Origin: RGIG6353 sp045660745
Lineage (GTDB): Bacteria > Bacillota > Clostridia > Oscillospirales > SIG627
DNA: 10,534 nt
Reading direction: 5' to 3'
NCBI GenBank assembly: GCA_045660745.1
Contig: JAZREJ010000047.1
Span: forward strand, 1 to 10,534
The notes below the pieces were generated by a model. It did not search any database, was not told the DNA's origin, and saw only the letters and a list, made by a program, of their open reading frames with translations. Below are positions 1 to 8,173 of this stretch, one piece after another; position 1 is the first letter of the stretch, and each line of letters begins with the position of its first letter. The position numbers were made by a program, and so were the translations under genes.

Positions 1-39
1 AAATATTGAATTTATATAGTAAAATAATAAATAGAGTTT

Positions 40-45
40 TATAAT
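40..45 (+). promoter_or_regulatory. Possible -10 element upstream of the pseudouridine synthase gene
   Basis: A perfect TATAAT lies 33 nt before the ATG at 78. With a 17-nt spacer the -35 position (17-22) reads TAGTAA, only 3 of 6 matches to TTGACA. An alternative is TTGAAT at 6-11 with TAAATA at 28-33 (16-nt spacer). The first 77 nt are very AT-rich, so chance matches are likely. If real, this promoter could drive the whole operon through yycI. Confidence 0.35.
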
Positions 46-77
46 GAGATAGGTATCGTCTTTTTTCGGAGAATGCG

Positions 78-959
78 ATGGAAATAATTATCACTGCCGA
101 CATGGCGGGAAAAACAGTTAAAGAAGTAATTAAGCGCAACAAGATATCCACTCGCCTTCTCGCAAGGCTAAAATCACTTGATGACGGCATATGCGTAAAC
201 GGAGAAAAGAAGACGGTAAGACACGTTCTGTCGGAAAACGATATTCTGACACTCAAAATAGAAGACTGTCAAAAAAGTGCCAATATAACAGAATCGCCCA
301 TTCCGATAGACGTCATCTGGGAGGACGAATGGTACATGGCGGTAGCAAAACCCGCACACCTCCCGACACACCCCGCAAGGCATCATCAAGGGGATACGCT
401 CGCATCAAGAGTAGCGTATCTCATGAGAGACAAAAACTTTGTATTCCGCGCTCTGACTCGCCTCGACCTGGACACGAGCGGAGTGGTTATCATTGCAAAA
501 AATCAGCTTTCCGCAAATGAATTTTCAAAAATGCTCATACGGCGCGAGGTGGAAAAAGAATACCTTGCGGTATGCTCGGGAAACATAAGCATCGCAGAAG
601 GACGTATCACCTACCCTATTTTCCGTCCCGACCCAAAAAGCATTATGAGAGAAACAGGAATTTCCGGAGAAGAGGCTATAACAAAGTTCAAGGTTTTAAA
701 AGCATCGGGTTCTCTGTCTTTTGTTTCAGTCTTTCCAATCACAGGTCGCACCCATCAGATACGGGTACATATGAAGGCTATCGGTCATCCCGTACTCGGT
801 GATACTCTATATTCAACAGCTTCATCGCTCATCGACAGACAAGCCCTTCACGCACACAGAATAAGCTTTATTCATCCGTTCACAAAGAAAAAAGTATCCG
901 TTGAGTGCCCCTTGTTTTGTGACATGGAAACGCTTATCAAAAATCATTTCGGAGATTAA
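78..959 (+). CDS. RluA/RluD-family 23S rRNA/tRNA pseudouridine synthase
   Basis: This 293-aa cytoplasmic enzyme is predicted to isomerise specific uridines in rRNA or tRNA to pseudouridine. Residues ~1-65 resemble an S4 RNA-binding domain (…ICVNGEKK…), and residues ~80-290 form the catalytic domain. The catalytic motif is TRLDLDTSG with nucleophilic Asp at D130; most relatives have H or N where this has T before RLD. The C-terminal family signature GRTHQIRVHMKAIGHPVLGD is intact. Length is normal for RluD-type enzymes. The ATG at 78 is supported by GGAG at 68-71, 6 nt upstream. The stop is 2 nt before the next ATG, and that gene's GGAG (951-954) lies inside this coding region, so translation is probably coupled. 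The family is clear, but the exact target uridine cannot be told from sequence, so I give no symbol. Confidence 0.93.
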   Translation: MEIIITADMAGKTVKEVIKRNKISTRLLARLKSLDDGICVNGEKKTVRHVLSENDILTLKIEDCQKSANITESPIPIDVIWEDEWYMAVAKPAHLPTHPARHHQGDTLASRVAYLMRDKNFVFRALTRLDLDTSGVVIIAKNQLSANEFSKMLIRREVEKEYLAVCSGNISIAEGRITYPIFRPDPKSIMRETGISGEEAITKFKVLKASGSLSFVSVFPITGRTHQIRVHMKAIGHPVLGDTLYSTASSLIDRQALHAHRISFIHPFTKKKVSVECPLFCDMETLIKNHFGD

Positions 960-961
960 GA

Positions 962-2065
962 ATGCTTTCAAATTTTTTCAAAAACAAATGGAACATCTTT
1001 TTTCTTTCACTGCTTTTCATCTCTGTTATCCTTGAAATAACGTTTCGTTTATCTTCCGATTTTTCGGAATTTTTCTGTATTTTCATTTCACAGATGTTCA
1101 GAAAAATTTATACACCGCTTTCTTATATTCCTTTCGCGGTTTCGGAAAGTCTTGTAATAATCGCTGTTCTCACAATCATTTCAACAGTTATACTCATCGC
1201 TGTAAAGTTCGTTTCATTTTTAATAAAAAAACCTTTCGATGCCCATTTAAAGCTTATATTTAAGTGTATTTTCCGAACAGTCGTTGTTGTCCTGTTTTTG
1301 TTTTCCACAACCTTTTCCTCGTCATACCACCGAAAGCCGTTGCCTATACTCATGGACCTTGACATTGTCGAGGTGAACCGAGATAACCTTGAATATGCAA
1401 CAAGATTTGCAGCGGACAGATTATCCGAAATTTCGGAATATATTCCATATGTACAAGGACACATGACAAATTCGGGCATGGATTTTAAAATACTGTCTCA
1501 TGAAGTTGAGAAGGCGACAAACATAGCAAGCCGTCGTTACAATTTTCTGCACGAAAGCGGTGTGAGAGCAAAGCCTCTTGCGCTAAGCGTCCCTATGACC
1601 TACACTCATATCTCGGGAATATATACGTTTTTTACAGGTGAGCCGTGTGTCAATACAAACTACTCTCACTATTCGCTTCCTTTTACAACCGCACATGAAT
1701 ACGCCCATCAACGCGGTATAGGATATGAAAACGAAGCTGATTTCATGGCATTTTTGATATTACTTGAGTCAGACCTGATTTATCTGCACTATTCGGCATG
1801 GATGAATGTTTATACCGTTTTATCCAATGAGCTTTACGAGGTTGACCGAGAAGCCTCCCTTGAGATAACTTCTACCCTCCCAAACGTCGTGATAAACGAT
1901 TACCGAGTCTCGGCACAGTCCTTCTCAAAGTATACCGACTCAAAGGTCGGAGAGATAGCGCGTGATATCAATGACACCTATCTGAAAGTAAACGGAGTTG
2001 AAGAAGGCGTTCACTCGTACAGTCAAAGTGTAATACTGCTCGTATCTTTTTTATCAAATTATTAA
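962..2065 (+). CDS. DUF3810-like membrane protein with HExxH metallopeptidase motif
   Basis: This 367-aa protein starts at ATG 962 with GGAG at 951-954. The N-terminal ~120 residues contain about three hydrophobic segments (roughly 11-28, 58-88 and 98-118), so it should be an inner-membrane protein with a large soluble C-terminal part. That part carries TTAHEYAHQRG, with the HExxH motif at H245-E246-Y247-A248-H249, followed by ENEAD (E256-D260), where E258 could be a third zinc ligand. This arrangement, N-terminal membrane helices plus HExxH and a downstream Glu, fits the DUF3810 family of uncharacterised membrane proteins. I infer a zinc metallopeptidase-like activity; neither substrate nor activity is established for the family as far as I know. 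Position between an RNA modification gene and cell-wall regulation genes, with only 2 nt and 32 nt gaps, suggests co-transcription but does not fix the function. Confidence 0.85.
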   Translation: MLSNFFKNKWNIFFLSLLFISVILEITFRLSSDFSEFFCIFISQMFRKIYTPLSYIPFAVSESLVIIAVLTIISTVILIAVKFVSFLIKKPFDAHLKLIFKCIFRTVVVVLFLFSTTFSSSYHRKPLPILMDLDIVEVNRDNLEYATRFAADRLSEISEYIPYVQGHMTNSGMDFKILSHEVEKATNIASRRYNFLHESGVRAKPLALSVPMTYTHISGIYTFFTGEPCVNTNYSHYSLPFTTAHEYAHQRGIGYENEADFMAFLILLESDLIYLHYSAWMNVYTVLSNELYEVDREASLEITSTLPNVVINDYRVSAQSFSKYTDSKVGEIARDINDTYLKVNGVEEGVHSYSQSVILLVSFLSNY

Positions 2066-2097
2066 ACTATAAAATTAAAAATTGAAAGGAGCCCTGG

Positions 2098-3189
2098 ATG
2101 AAAAAAACAGTTCGTTTAATATTGCTTTTTGTGATTTTCGTAATCACCGCTTGTTTTGTTATAACAGGCTCCGCTGACAATACCGAATATGCACTGTACA
2201 AAAACGATACAAAATTCAGTTTTGACGAGTATCCTGCGATAAACCTCGACGGAGAAATACACGTTCCATCCAGTCTTTTTATAGGCTTTAAGAACGTGCT
2301 TTATGAGTATAACCCAAAATATGAAAGCTTCTACTTTTTAAACAAAGATACCGGCAATTATTTCGCCTTCTCGTTTAATACAGAAAATATAATCGTCGAC
2401 GGCGATTTTACTCAAAAAAGCTTTCCTATCATCAATTCAACAATCTACGTCCCAATTGATTACTGTGCGGGAATTCTTTCCTTGAAGGTTGAATACAAAA
2501 AAACGGATGACGTTACACATATCAGACTTTCCGATGGCACAGAATCACTCGATTTTGATGAGCTTTTAGAGCTTTTTGCTCCACCTCCCGTTACCCCCGA
2601 CGATCCGATAACACCGCCGGACCACCCCACACCACCCGATACGCCCATAGACACAAAGAAAAAGAACGTTTATCTCTTGGTAGAACTTTCAGATACTCAG
2701 ATGGTCAAAAAAACCATTGATATAATCCGCGCATTCGGAGAAAGAGCCACATTGTTTTTCACCAATGAGGCACTTATGAGCAACCCCTTTGAGGTATACA
2801 ACGCCATAACAGGCGGTAACAGCATCGGTATTTGTGCACCGCAGGATTCTGTTGACCCCGTATCGTATATCAAAAACGCAAACATGACACTTGAACACAT
2901 CGCAAACTTTTCCTCAAGATTTTATCTTGCAAACGATAGAGCCCAAAGCATCGGCGACGGATATATTGCATGTATACCGACGATAGATGTTGATGACTAC
3001 TCCGACTTGTCTTCCACTCATATTACAACACGTATATATAATGATGCCATTGCTCATTCCGACTCAACGGTGAAAATCAAAGCCACTGAGAAAAACTTTA
3101 ATACTCTGATGGCAATATTAGGATTATTCGCAAATGATGAGCTTGTAGAACTCAAGGTCTTAAACACAAGCTACCCCGAATCAAATTAA
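2098..3189 (+). CDS. Exported stalk-domain protein with degenerate polysaccharide deacetylase (NodB-like) domain
   Basis: This 363-aa protein starts at ATG 2098 with AAAGGAG at 2085-2091 (6-nt spacing). Residues 1-26 are a signal sequence. Cleavage after GSA (A26) is plausible; C19 in VITAC loosely fits a lipobox but is followed by hydrophobic residues. Residues ~30-150 resemble the copper-amine-oxidase N-terminal-like 'stalk' repeats of Firmicutes surface proteins (VPSSLF…, YVPIDYCA…). Residues 161-186 are a linker with 11 Pro in 26. Residues ~189-350 align with a polysaccharide deacetylase fold (KNVYLLVELSD…ERATLFFTN…NPFEVYNAITGGNSIGICA). The usual TFDDG motif is replaced by LVELS, and the His of the GHEIGNHT-type and HxxxH motifs is absent, so the metal site and catalytic base are missing. 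It is probably a non-catalytic wall-associated or glycan-binding protein. walR begins 18 nt after its stop, which suggests a link to envelope sensing (inference). Confidence 0.75.
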   Translation: MKKTVRLILLFVIFVITACFVITGSADNTEYALYKNDTKFSFDEYPAINLDGEIHVPSSLFIGFKNVLYEYNPKYESFYFLNKDTGNYFAFSFNTENIIVDGDFTQKSFPIINSTIYVPIDYCAGILSLKVEYKKTDDVTHIRLSDGTESLDFDELLELFAPPPVTPDDPITPPDHPTPPDTPIDTKKKNVYLLVELSDTQMVKKTIDIIRAFGERATLFFTNEALMSNPFEVYNAITGGNSIGICAPQDSVDPVSYIKNANMTLEHIANFSSRFYLANDRAQSIGDGYIACIPTIDVDDYSDLSSTHITTRIYNDAIAHSDSTVKIKATEKNFNTLMAILGLFANDELVELKVLNTSYPESN

Positions 3190-3207
3190 TTTTTAGGAGA
3201 TACTGCC

Positions 3208-3915
3208 TTGGAAAACAAAAAGAAAAACATACTCATAGTTGAAGATGAAAAAAACATTGCCGACATACTGAAATTCAATATAATGGCTGCCGGCTACAAT
3301 GCGCTTGCTGTTCATGACGGAAAAAGTGGACTTGATGAGGCACTTTCAGGAAAATATGACCTCATACTTCTTGACCTTATGCTTCCCGTAATGAACGGAT
3401 TCGAGGTGTGCAAAACCGTACGCGAAAGTCTTGACGTTCCTATAATCATTCTTACGGCAAGAGATGAGGAGCGAGACAAGATAAACGGTCTTGATCTCGG
3501 TGCGGACGACTATATGACAAAGCCTTTCAGTATCAACGAGCTGATGTCAAGAATAAAGGCAAATATACGCCGTTATTCAAACGAGCTTGTCTCAAACAAG
3601 ATAGTTGAAACGAAAATCACTGTGGGAAGCATAACAATCGACTGTGAAAGTTATCTTGTTAAAAAGGGTGAAACGGCTCTTGAGCTTTCAAAGAAGGAAT
3701 ATGAACTTCTTGCGTTTCTGGCAAAAAATTCCGGAAAGGTGTACAGCAGAGACGAATTGATAAGCGCGGTATGGGGATATGACCCCACTTACGGTGATCA
3801 GAGAACCGTTGATGTTACAATAGCCAGACTCAGAAAGAAAGTGGATGATCCGGATTCCGGTACAAGCCTTATTCAGACAAAGCACGGAATGGGATACTTT
3901 ATTTCTAAAGATTAA
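3208..3915 (+). CDS. walR: Two-component response regulator WalR (YycF), OmpR/PhoB family
   Basis: This 235-aa regulator has the same length as Bacillus WalR. The receiver domain (1-~120) has the acidic pair E12-D13, the phosphoacceptor D56 in LLDLMLPVMNG, T83, and K105 in DDYMTKPF. The winged-helix domain (~130-233) contains ELSKKEYELLAFLAKNSG and RTVDVTIARLRKKV with a terminal KHGMGYF, typical of PhoB-type DNA binding. The start codon is TTG at 3208, chosen because AGGAG at 3195-3199 sits 8 nt upstream and the receiver strand begins directly after it. By sequence alone it could be PhoP-like, but the following kinase-YycH-YycI order identifies it as WalR, the essential controller of peptidoglycan hydrolases in low-GC Gram-positives. 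It is expected to be phosphorylated by the adjacent WalK. Confidence 0.92.
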   Translation: MENKKKNILIVEDEKNIADILKFNIMAAGYNALAVHDGKSGLDEALSGKYDLILLDLMLPVMNGFEVCKTVRESLDVPIIILTARDEERDKINGLDLGADDYMTKPFSINELMSRIKANIRRYSNELVSNKIVETKITVGSITIDCESYLVKKGETALELSKKEYELLAFLAKNSGKVYSRDELISAVWGYDPTYGDQRTVDVTIARLRKKVDDPDSGTSLIQTKHGMGYFISKD

Positions 3916-3935
3916 TTTTTAAGGAGAGGTCGGTT

Positions 3936-5753
3936 TTGTTTAAAAAGCTGCAGTTTAAGATCGTCCTTATACTCGTATCATTCATTATATCGGTAATGAC
4001 AGTAGTAGGTACGATACTCATAGCAAATATTTTTACTTATCACAAGAATGAATTTTTGGATCAGCAAAACGAGGTTTTTTCCTCGAGCTTCACAAATGAG
4101 CTATCTGAGCTTCTCGCATCCGACGATTATCCCGAGCAGCTCAGGAGTGTCTTGTGGGCACATTCGGCGCGTCTTGGTATCGACTCTTACAGAAACTATT
4201 ACGTGCTCGACTCAAAAGGAAACTATCTTTCAGGTTCAAAAGATGAGGATTCGGCAATAATTATGAAGACCGAAAACCTCCTGTCGGCTATATCGGGCGA
4301 ATCAGCGTACGAACAGCGTTACGGAAGCCGAGTCATGGACTACGCACAGGTTATAAAAGCAAGCGACTCGGACGATTTCGTAATAATATACGTTGTTGAT
4401 ACTAAGGAAGAGATGAAGGAATTCTCTTGGATGGTATTCTCCATACTCATACAGTCCCTTCTTATAGGTCTTGCAATAGCACTTATTCTTTCCTTCTTTC
4501 TTTCCAAGGCTATCACTTCTCCCATCCAAAAAATTACAAAGAAGGCCACCCGTGTTGCGGAAGGCAACTTTGACGAAAAACTGACTGTATATTCAAATGA
4601 CGAAATCGGAACCCTCACGTCAACCTTTAACAGAATGGCAGATGACCTTGAAAGCACTATGCGTGAGATATCGGGAGAACGTCAAAAGCTTGAAACCATA
4701 TTTCATTACTTGAACGATGCTGTAATTGCATTCAGCAGTGACGGAAACCTTCTGCACATAAATCCGACCGCAAAATCTCTTTTCGAGACAAAAGATGACT
4801 CCCTCACTCTCGGTTTTCTTATAAGTGAGCTCAATCTCGACAGCCTAAGTGATGACTTATCCATAGGCGAAAACGACGCTTTGCTTATAAATAACGTGGT
4901 ATACAAAACAAGAGTCTTTGATATAAGCTTCGGACGATTCCGTTTTGACCTTGCCGAAGGTGCATTTGGCGGCTACATCACGGTGCTTCACGATATAACA
5001 GAGCATTTTGAACTTGAAAAATCCCGCCGTGAATTTATCGCAAACGTTTCTCATGAGCTTGGCACTCCCCTTACAAGTATAAAAGGTGCTGCCGAAACAA
5101 TAGCAACCAACCCCGATATGCCACTCGATATCAAGGATCACTTCCTCAATATGGTTATCGGAGAAAGCGACAGAATGTCGAGAATCGTAAAAGACCTACT
5201 TGTGCTTTCGCGACTTGATAACAACAGAATGATGTGGAAGAGCTCAAGCTTCTCTGTTCCTGACCTTCTCACCCACTGCGTTGACGTAGTTAAAGGAGAG
5301 GCTGAAAAAGCTTCTCACACGTTAAAACTTATACCGTTTGAAAAAGAACCGCCACAACTTGAAGCCGACAGAGAAAAGGTCGAGCAAATAATTCTGAACC
5401 TTATCCAGAATTCCATCAAATACACTCCCGACAACGGCAAGATAACCGTTTCCTGCGATTACGCCGAAAAAGAGGAAGTTGAAGGAATCGGAACAAACGA
5501 TTGGTTCATATTTAATATTACCGACAACGGTACGGGTATTCCCGAAGAAGACCTACCGCATATTTTCGAGCGCTTTTACAGAGTTGAAAAAGCTCGAAAT
5601 TCCGATAAAGGCGGAACAGGTCTTGGACTTGCCATTGCAAAAGAGATAGCAATAGAGCACGGAGGCGACATACAGATAAAGTCAACTCTCGGAGTAGGCA
5701 CGTCCGTCACACTTTTCTTGCCCAAACAGGCAAAGTATATAACAAAAGAATAA
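3936..5753 (+). CDS. walK: Sensor histidine kinase WalK (YycG)
   Basis: This 605-aa membrane kinase is close to the ~611 aa of Bacillus WalK. Order: TM1 (~8-31), extracytoplasmic sensor region (~34-160), TM2 (~166-189), HAMP (~190-242, ending near the DEIGTLTSTFNRM segment), PAS domain (~252-355), HisKA (~363-428) and HATPase_c (~475-600). The phosphorylated His is H373 in NVSHELGTPLTSIKG; a Gly follows HEL where Arg or Lys is usual. The ATP site is complete: N box with N488/N492, G1 box DNGTGIPEED (D530-G534), F box FERFYR, and G2 box GGTGLGLAIAKE (G559-L565). The start is TTG at 3936, supported by AAGGAG at 3921-3926. The gene lies 20 nt after walR, so the two are co-transcribed. WalK autophosphorylates and passes phosphate to WalR in response to cell-wall state. 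Confidence 0.92.
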   Translation: MFKKLQFKIVLILVSFIISVMTVVGTILIANIFTYHKNEFLDQQNEVFSSSFTNELSELLASDDYPEQLRSVLWAHSARLGIDSYRNYYVLDSKGNYLSGSKDEDSAIIMKTENLLSAISGESAYEQRYGSRVMDYAQVIKASDSDDFVIIYVVDTKEEMKEFSWMVFSILIQSLLIGLAIALILSFFLSKAITSPIQKITKKATRVAEGNFDEKLTVYSNDEIGTLTSTFNRMADDLESTMREISGERQKLETIFHYLNDAVIAFSSDGNLLHINPTAKSLFETKDDSLTLGFLISELNLDSLSDDLSIGENDALLINNVVYKTRVFDISFGRFRFDLAEGAFGGYITVLHDITEHFELEKSRREFIANVSHELGTPLTSIKGAAETIATNPDMPLDIKDHFLNMVIGESDRMSRIVKDLLVLSRLDNNRMMWKSSSFSVPDLLTHCVDVVKGEAEKASHTLKLIPFEKEPPQLEADREKVEQIILNLIQNSIKYTPDNGKITVSCDYAEKEEVEGIGTNDWFIFNITDNGTGIPEEDLPHIFERFYRVEKARNSDKGGTGLGLAIAKEIAIEHGGDIQIKSTLGVGTSVTLFLPKQAKYITKE

Positions 5754-5867
5754 AAACAATTTTAGCCCTTTTCTATTACTGCCAAGTTGCGTAATGCACA
5801 TCTGAAAAGCCAAGCAAAAGAAGCTCGGCACAAGTATTTCCATATGCTACAAGAAAGGAGAATAAGC

Positions 5868-7328
5868 ATGAAAAGATTATTAGAAAAAATCAAAACCGCA
5901 GTTATTGCTATACTTGTCTTTTTAATGCTCATTCTCTGGACTCAAAACATGAAGCTGCGCTTTGCCGAAAACACTGTTAGTGCTACTTCGCTCCAGCATC
6001 TTGATTCCAATTTTTGGATATTTACAGATTCCACCAATGCACACACTGAGACAATTGCCGATTCCTCATATATCTCCCCTGTGAGCATAACTTTGGTAGC
6101 AGACTCTAAGGCGTATTCTTCAACAGCGAACTGTGCTCTTACAACACGTCTTTGGGACAATACACTGCCTCTGGTTAAAGAAGTGTTATCATCATCCTAT
6201 GTATCCGCACTGTCAAGTAATGAAAAGTGGGAAAACGAATTAAAAAAAGAGAATTTTATACTGGTAGAATTTCCCGAATCCATTCCATATATGACGCTTT
6301 GCGCTTTTGAAAACAAAACGTCCTCTTTCCCTTCGGGAGATATTTTTTCAGTAAAAGAATTGCTGCTTTATCCAAGCAAAAACAGTACGGTAACTGCACT
6401 GTGCAATGACGGAAACGGTCAGGTGTACTCGCTTGAATACAGTGAAAATTCATCTTCCCCCTTCATTTACGATTTTAACAGCAATAACCTTACTGCATAT
6501 ACTGTTAACAAGGATCTTGTTCCGTCAACTCTTGCGGTAAATTACGAAGAATCGAGCCTTTCTCCGCATCACGCCATACTGAACGCTCCGCCAAGTTTAA
6601 AGCAAATAACTGTTAAAAACTCAATTTCCGCACTGTTTGATGCGGTTTATTCGTCGCAAAACGTCACAAATTTTGCTCTTATTTCCGATCCGACTATTAT
6701 TTCGCTTCTGGAAAACTTTAATATCAATCCGTCAACGGTAGGTGTTTACACCGATGCTTACGGACGGCTGATATTCATAAACGCCAATACGCGTCTTGCG
6801 CTTGACAGAAAAGGAAACGTAGAATACAGCGTAAGCCGTGATGCTGAGGCTCAAATTCTCACGTCATCGCTTCTTGAAAGTGAAAGAACTCTTTTTTCTT
6901 CATTTGAACAAGTAGCCGCAGTCACAGAATTCCTGAATCTGTTCAGAGGAATTTTTATAGGGGCGGACACCGAACTTCTCCTTGAATCTGTTTCGCACTC
7001 GCAAGGAAAGACGGAGTACGTATTCGGGTATTATTACAATCTTTGCAAGGTCACAAACGGCTCACGTCCACCGGAAGTAAAGCTTGTATTTGACTCAAAA
7101 GGACTTACAGAGGCATCTATAACACCGCTTATCATAACAGAGGTGAAAGAAGCAGAGCAGAATGAAAACACCGAGCTTCTCAACGGCATTTCCGAAAATA
7201 TCATTTTGTCACTTATCGAAAATAAGTCGCAATTCTTGCACTCTGTTATGCCAATATATGAGTATGCGGATTATAACACGCCTACCGCGCCCGTTTGGGT
7301 AACGGTCACACGGGAGGTGAAAGAATGA
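5868..7328 (+). CDS. yycH: WalRK accessory protein YycH (membrane-anchored, extracytoplasmic)
   Basis: This 486-aa protein starts at ATG 5868, supported by AAAGGAG at 5854-5860 (7-nt spacing). An in-frame reading from TTG 5787 would add 27 polar residues without a ribosome binding site, so I reject it. One N-terminal helix (residues ~10-26, TAVIAILVFLMLILW) anchors it and leaves ~460 residues outside. No catalytic motif is visible. Identification rests on position directly after walK and before a YycI-like gene, on topology, and on size (Bacillus YycH ~455 aa); family sequence conservation is low. In Bacillus and Staphylococcus, YycH and YycI bind the membrane part of WalK and tune its activity. 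The gene is separated from walK by 114 nt, unusually long for this operon, in which I see no convincing promoter or terminator. Its stop overlaps the next start as ATGA. Confidence 0.75.
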   Translation: MKRLLEKIKTAVIAILVFLMLILWTQNMKLRFAENTVSATSLQHLDSNFWIFTDSTNAHTETIADSSYISPVSITLVADSKAYSSTANCALTTRLWDNTLPLVKEVLSSSYVSALSSNEKWENELKKENFILVEFPESIPYMTLCAFENKTSSFPSGDIFSVKELLLYPSKNSTVTALCNDGNGQVYSLEYSENSSSPFIYDFNSNNLTAYTVNKDLVPSTLAVNYEESSLSPHHAILNAPPSLKQITVKNSISALFDAVYSSQNVTNFALISDPTIISLLENFNINPSTVGVYTDAYGRLIFINANTRLALDRKGNVEYSVSRDAEAQILTSSLLESERTLFSSFEQVAAVTEFLNLFRGIFIGADTELLLESVSHSQGKTEYVFGYYYNLCKVTNGSRPPEVKLVFDSKGLTEASITPLIITEVKEAEQNENTELLNGISENIILSLIENKSQFLHSVMPIYEYADYNTPTAPVWVTVTREVKE

Positions 7329-8173
7329 ATTCGTCAAAGCTTAAATGGCTTCTCATAATTATATTTCTTGCGGCAAACATATTCTTTCTGCACCAATATG
7401 TAACCTATTCCACGGATATAAACAATTACACTGACCGAGAAATAGTGCTTGCCTCTGAGATTCTTGCCGAAAGCGGTTCACCTATTTCACGGAGCATTAT
7501 TCCAAAGAATAAAACGACGGAAAACGTACTGAAGCTCGAATTCAGCGAGCAGTTCCACGACGTGTTTGCCGAGCGTGTGCTCTTTTCCGATTTTGCAAGT
7601 TACGTGCTCCCCGAAGGAATCGCCTACTCAAACGATAATGAAACCCTGCTTTTCACAGGAGAACACTCTTTTATTTATTCAGCGTCAAAAAACGTTGATC
7701 CTCAAAAAACAATAGAACGACTTGTTCTCGGTGCATCCGATACGTCAAGCAATACAAAGCTTGTAAAAAAGCTTTCGGATAAATTGGGAATATCAAAAAA
7801 CGTCTCGCTGTCACTTATATCGTCTTATGAAAAAGACGGTTATGCTTATATAATCGCAAAAGAAAGCATAAACGGTTTCACAATAGACTCGGCAACAGTT
7901 ACCGCCCTCTTTTTTAACGATAGTATAATTCACATAGACGGCACTGTGTTTATTCCGAACAAGGTGTCTGAGTTTTCCTCAGATGCTCTTGATGTTATAA
8001 ATCTACTCTTCAGTATCGAGACGCAAAACTCCGAGATAGTAGATATTGAGGAGCTTTATTATCCTGTCACCACTGACAACGGAGCGGTATACCTCACGCC
8101 ATCATTCAAAATAACCTACGCTAACGGAAGTGTGCATCTTTGGGATTCAACAAGCTGCATACAAAGATATTAA
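7325..8173 (+). CDS. yycI: WalRK accessory protein YycI (membrane-anchored)
   Basis: This 282-aa protein matches the ~280 aa of Bacillus YycI. The ATG at 7325 overlaps the yycH stop by 4 nt (ATGA) and has GGAGG at 7313-7317, 7 nt upstream; an upstream in-frame TTG at 7295 inside yycH is not needed. Residues ~6-24 (LKWLLIIIFLAANIFFL) form a single membrane anchor with an Asn-containing end, as in YycI proteins. The rest is extracytoplasmic, with β-rich repeats such as DGYAYIIAKESINGFTIDSATVTALFFNDSI cut into short motifs (for example INGFTIDSATV) typical of the YycH/YycI fold. It probably works with YycH as a complex that contacts the WalK transmembrane region. Close coupling to yycH suggests equal expression. 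The call depends on context as well as the anchor motif. Confidence 0.8.
   Translation: MNSSKLKWLLIIIFLAANIFFLHQYVTYSTDINNYTDREIVLASEILAESGSPISRSIIPKNKTTENVLKLEFSEQFHDVFAERVLFSDFASYVLPEGIAYSNDNETLLFTGEHSFIYSASKNVDPQKTIERLVLGASDTSSNTKLVKKLSDKLGISKNVSLSLISSYEKDGYAYIIAKESINGFTIDSATVTALFFNDSIIHIDGTVFIPNKVSEFSSDALDVINLLFSIETQNSEIVDIEELYYPVTTDNGAVYLTPSFKITYANGSVHLWDSTSCIQRY

Noticed and set aside
191..520. 109-codon + strand frame inside the pseudouridine synthase gene
   Set aside because: Highly basic, low-information translation in an alternative frame of a gene with intact family signatures; no ribosome binding site of its own.
1123..1479. 118-codon - strand frame opposite the DUF3810-like gene
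   Set aside because: Antisense shadow of the coding strand; no family motif.
2146..2154. Lipobox (ITAC, C19) making the stalk protein a lipoprotein
   Set aside because: Residues after C19 remain hydrophobic (FVIT), unlike mature lipoproteins, and a normal signal peptidase I site follows at GSA. Left as undecided in the gene entry rather than called.
5787..5867. N-terminal extension of YycH from TTG 5787
   Set aside because: No ribosome binding site before 5787 and the added residues are polar. ATG 5868 has an AAAGGAG 7 nt upstream and starts directly before the membrane anchor.
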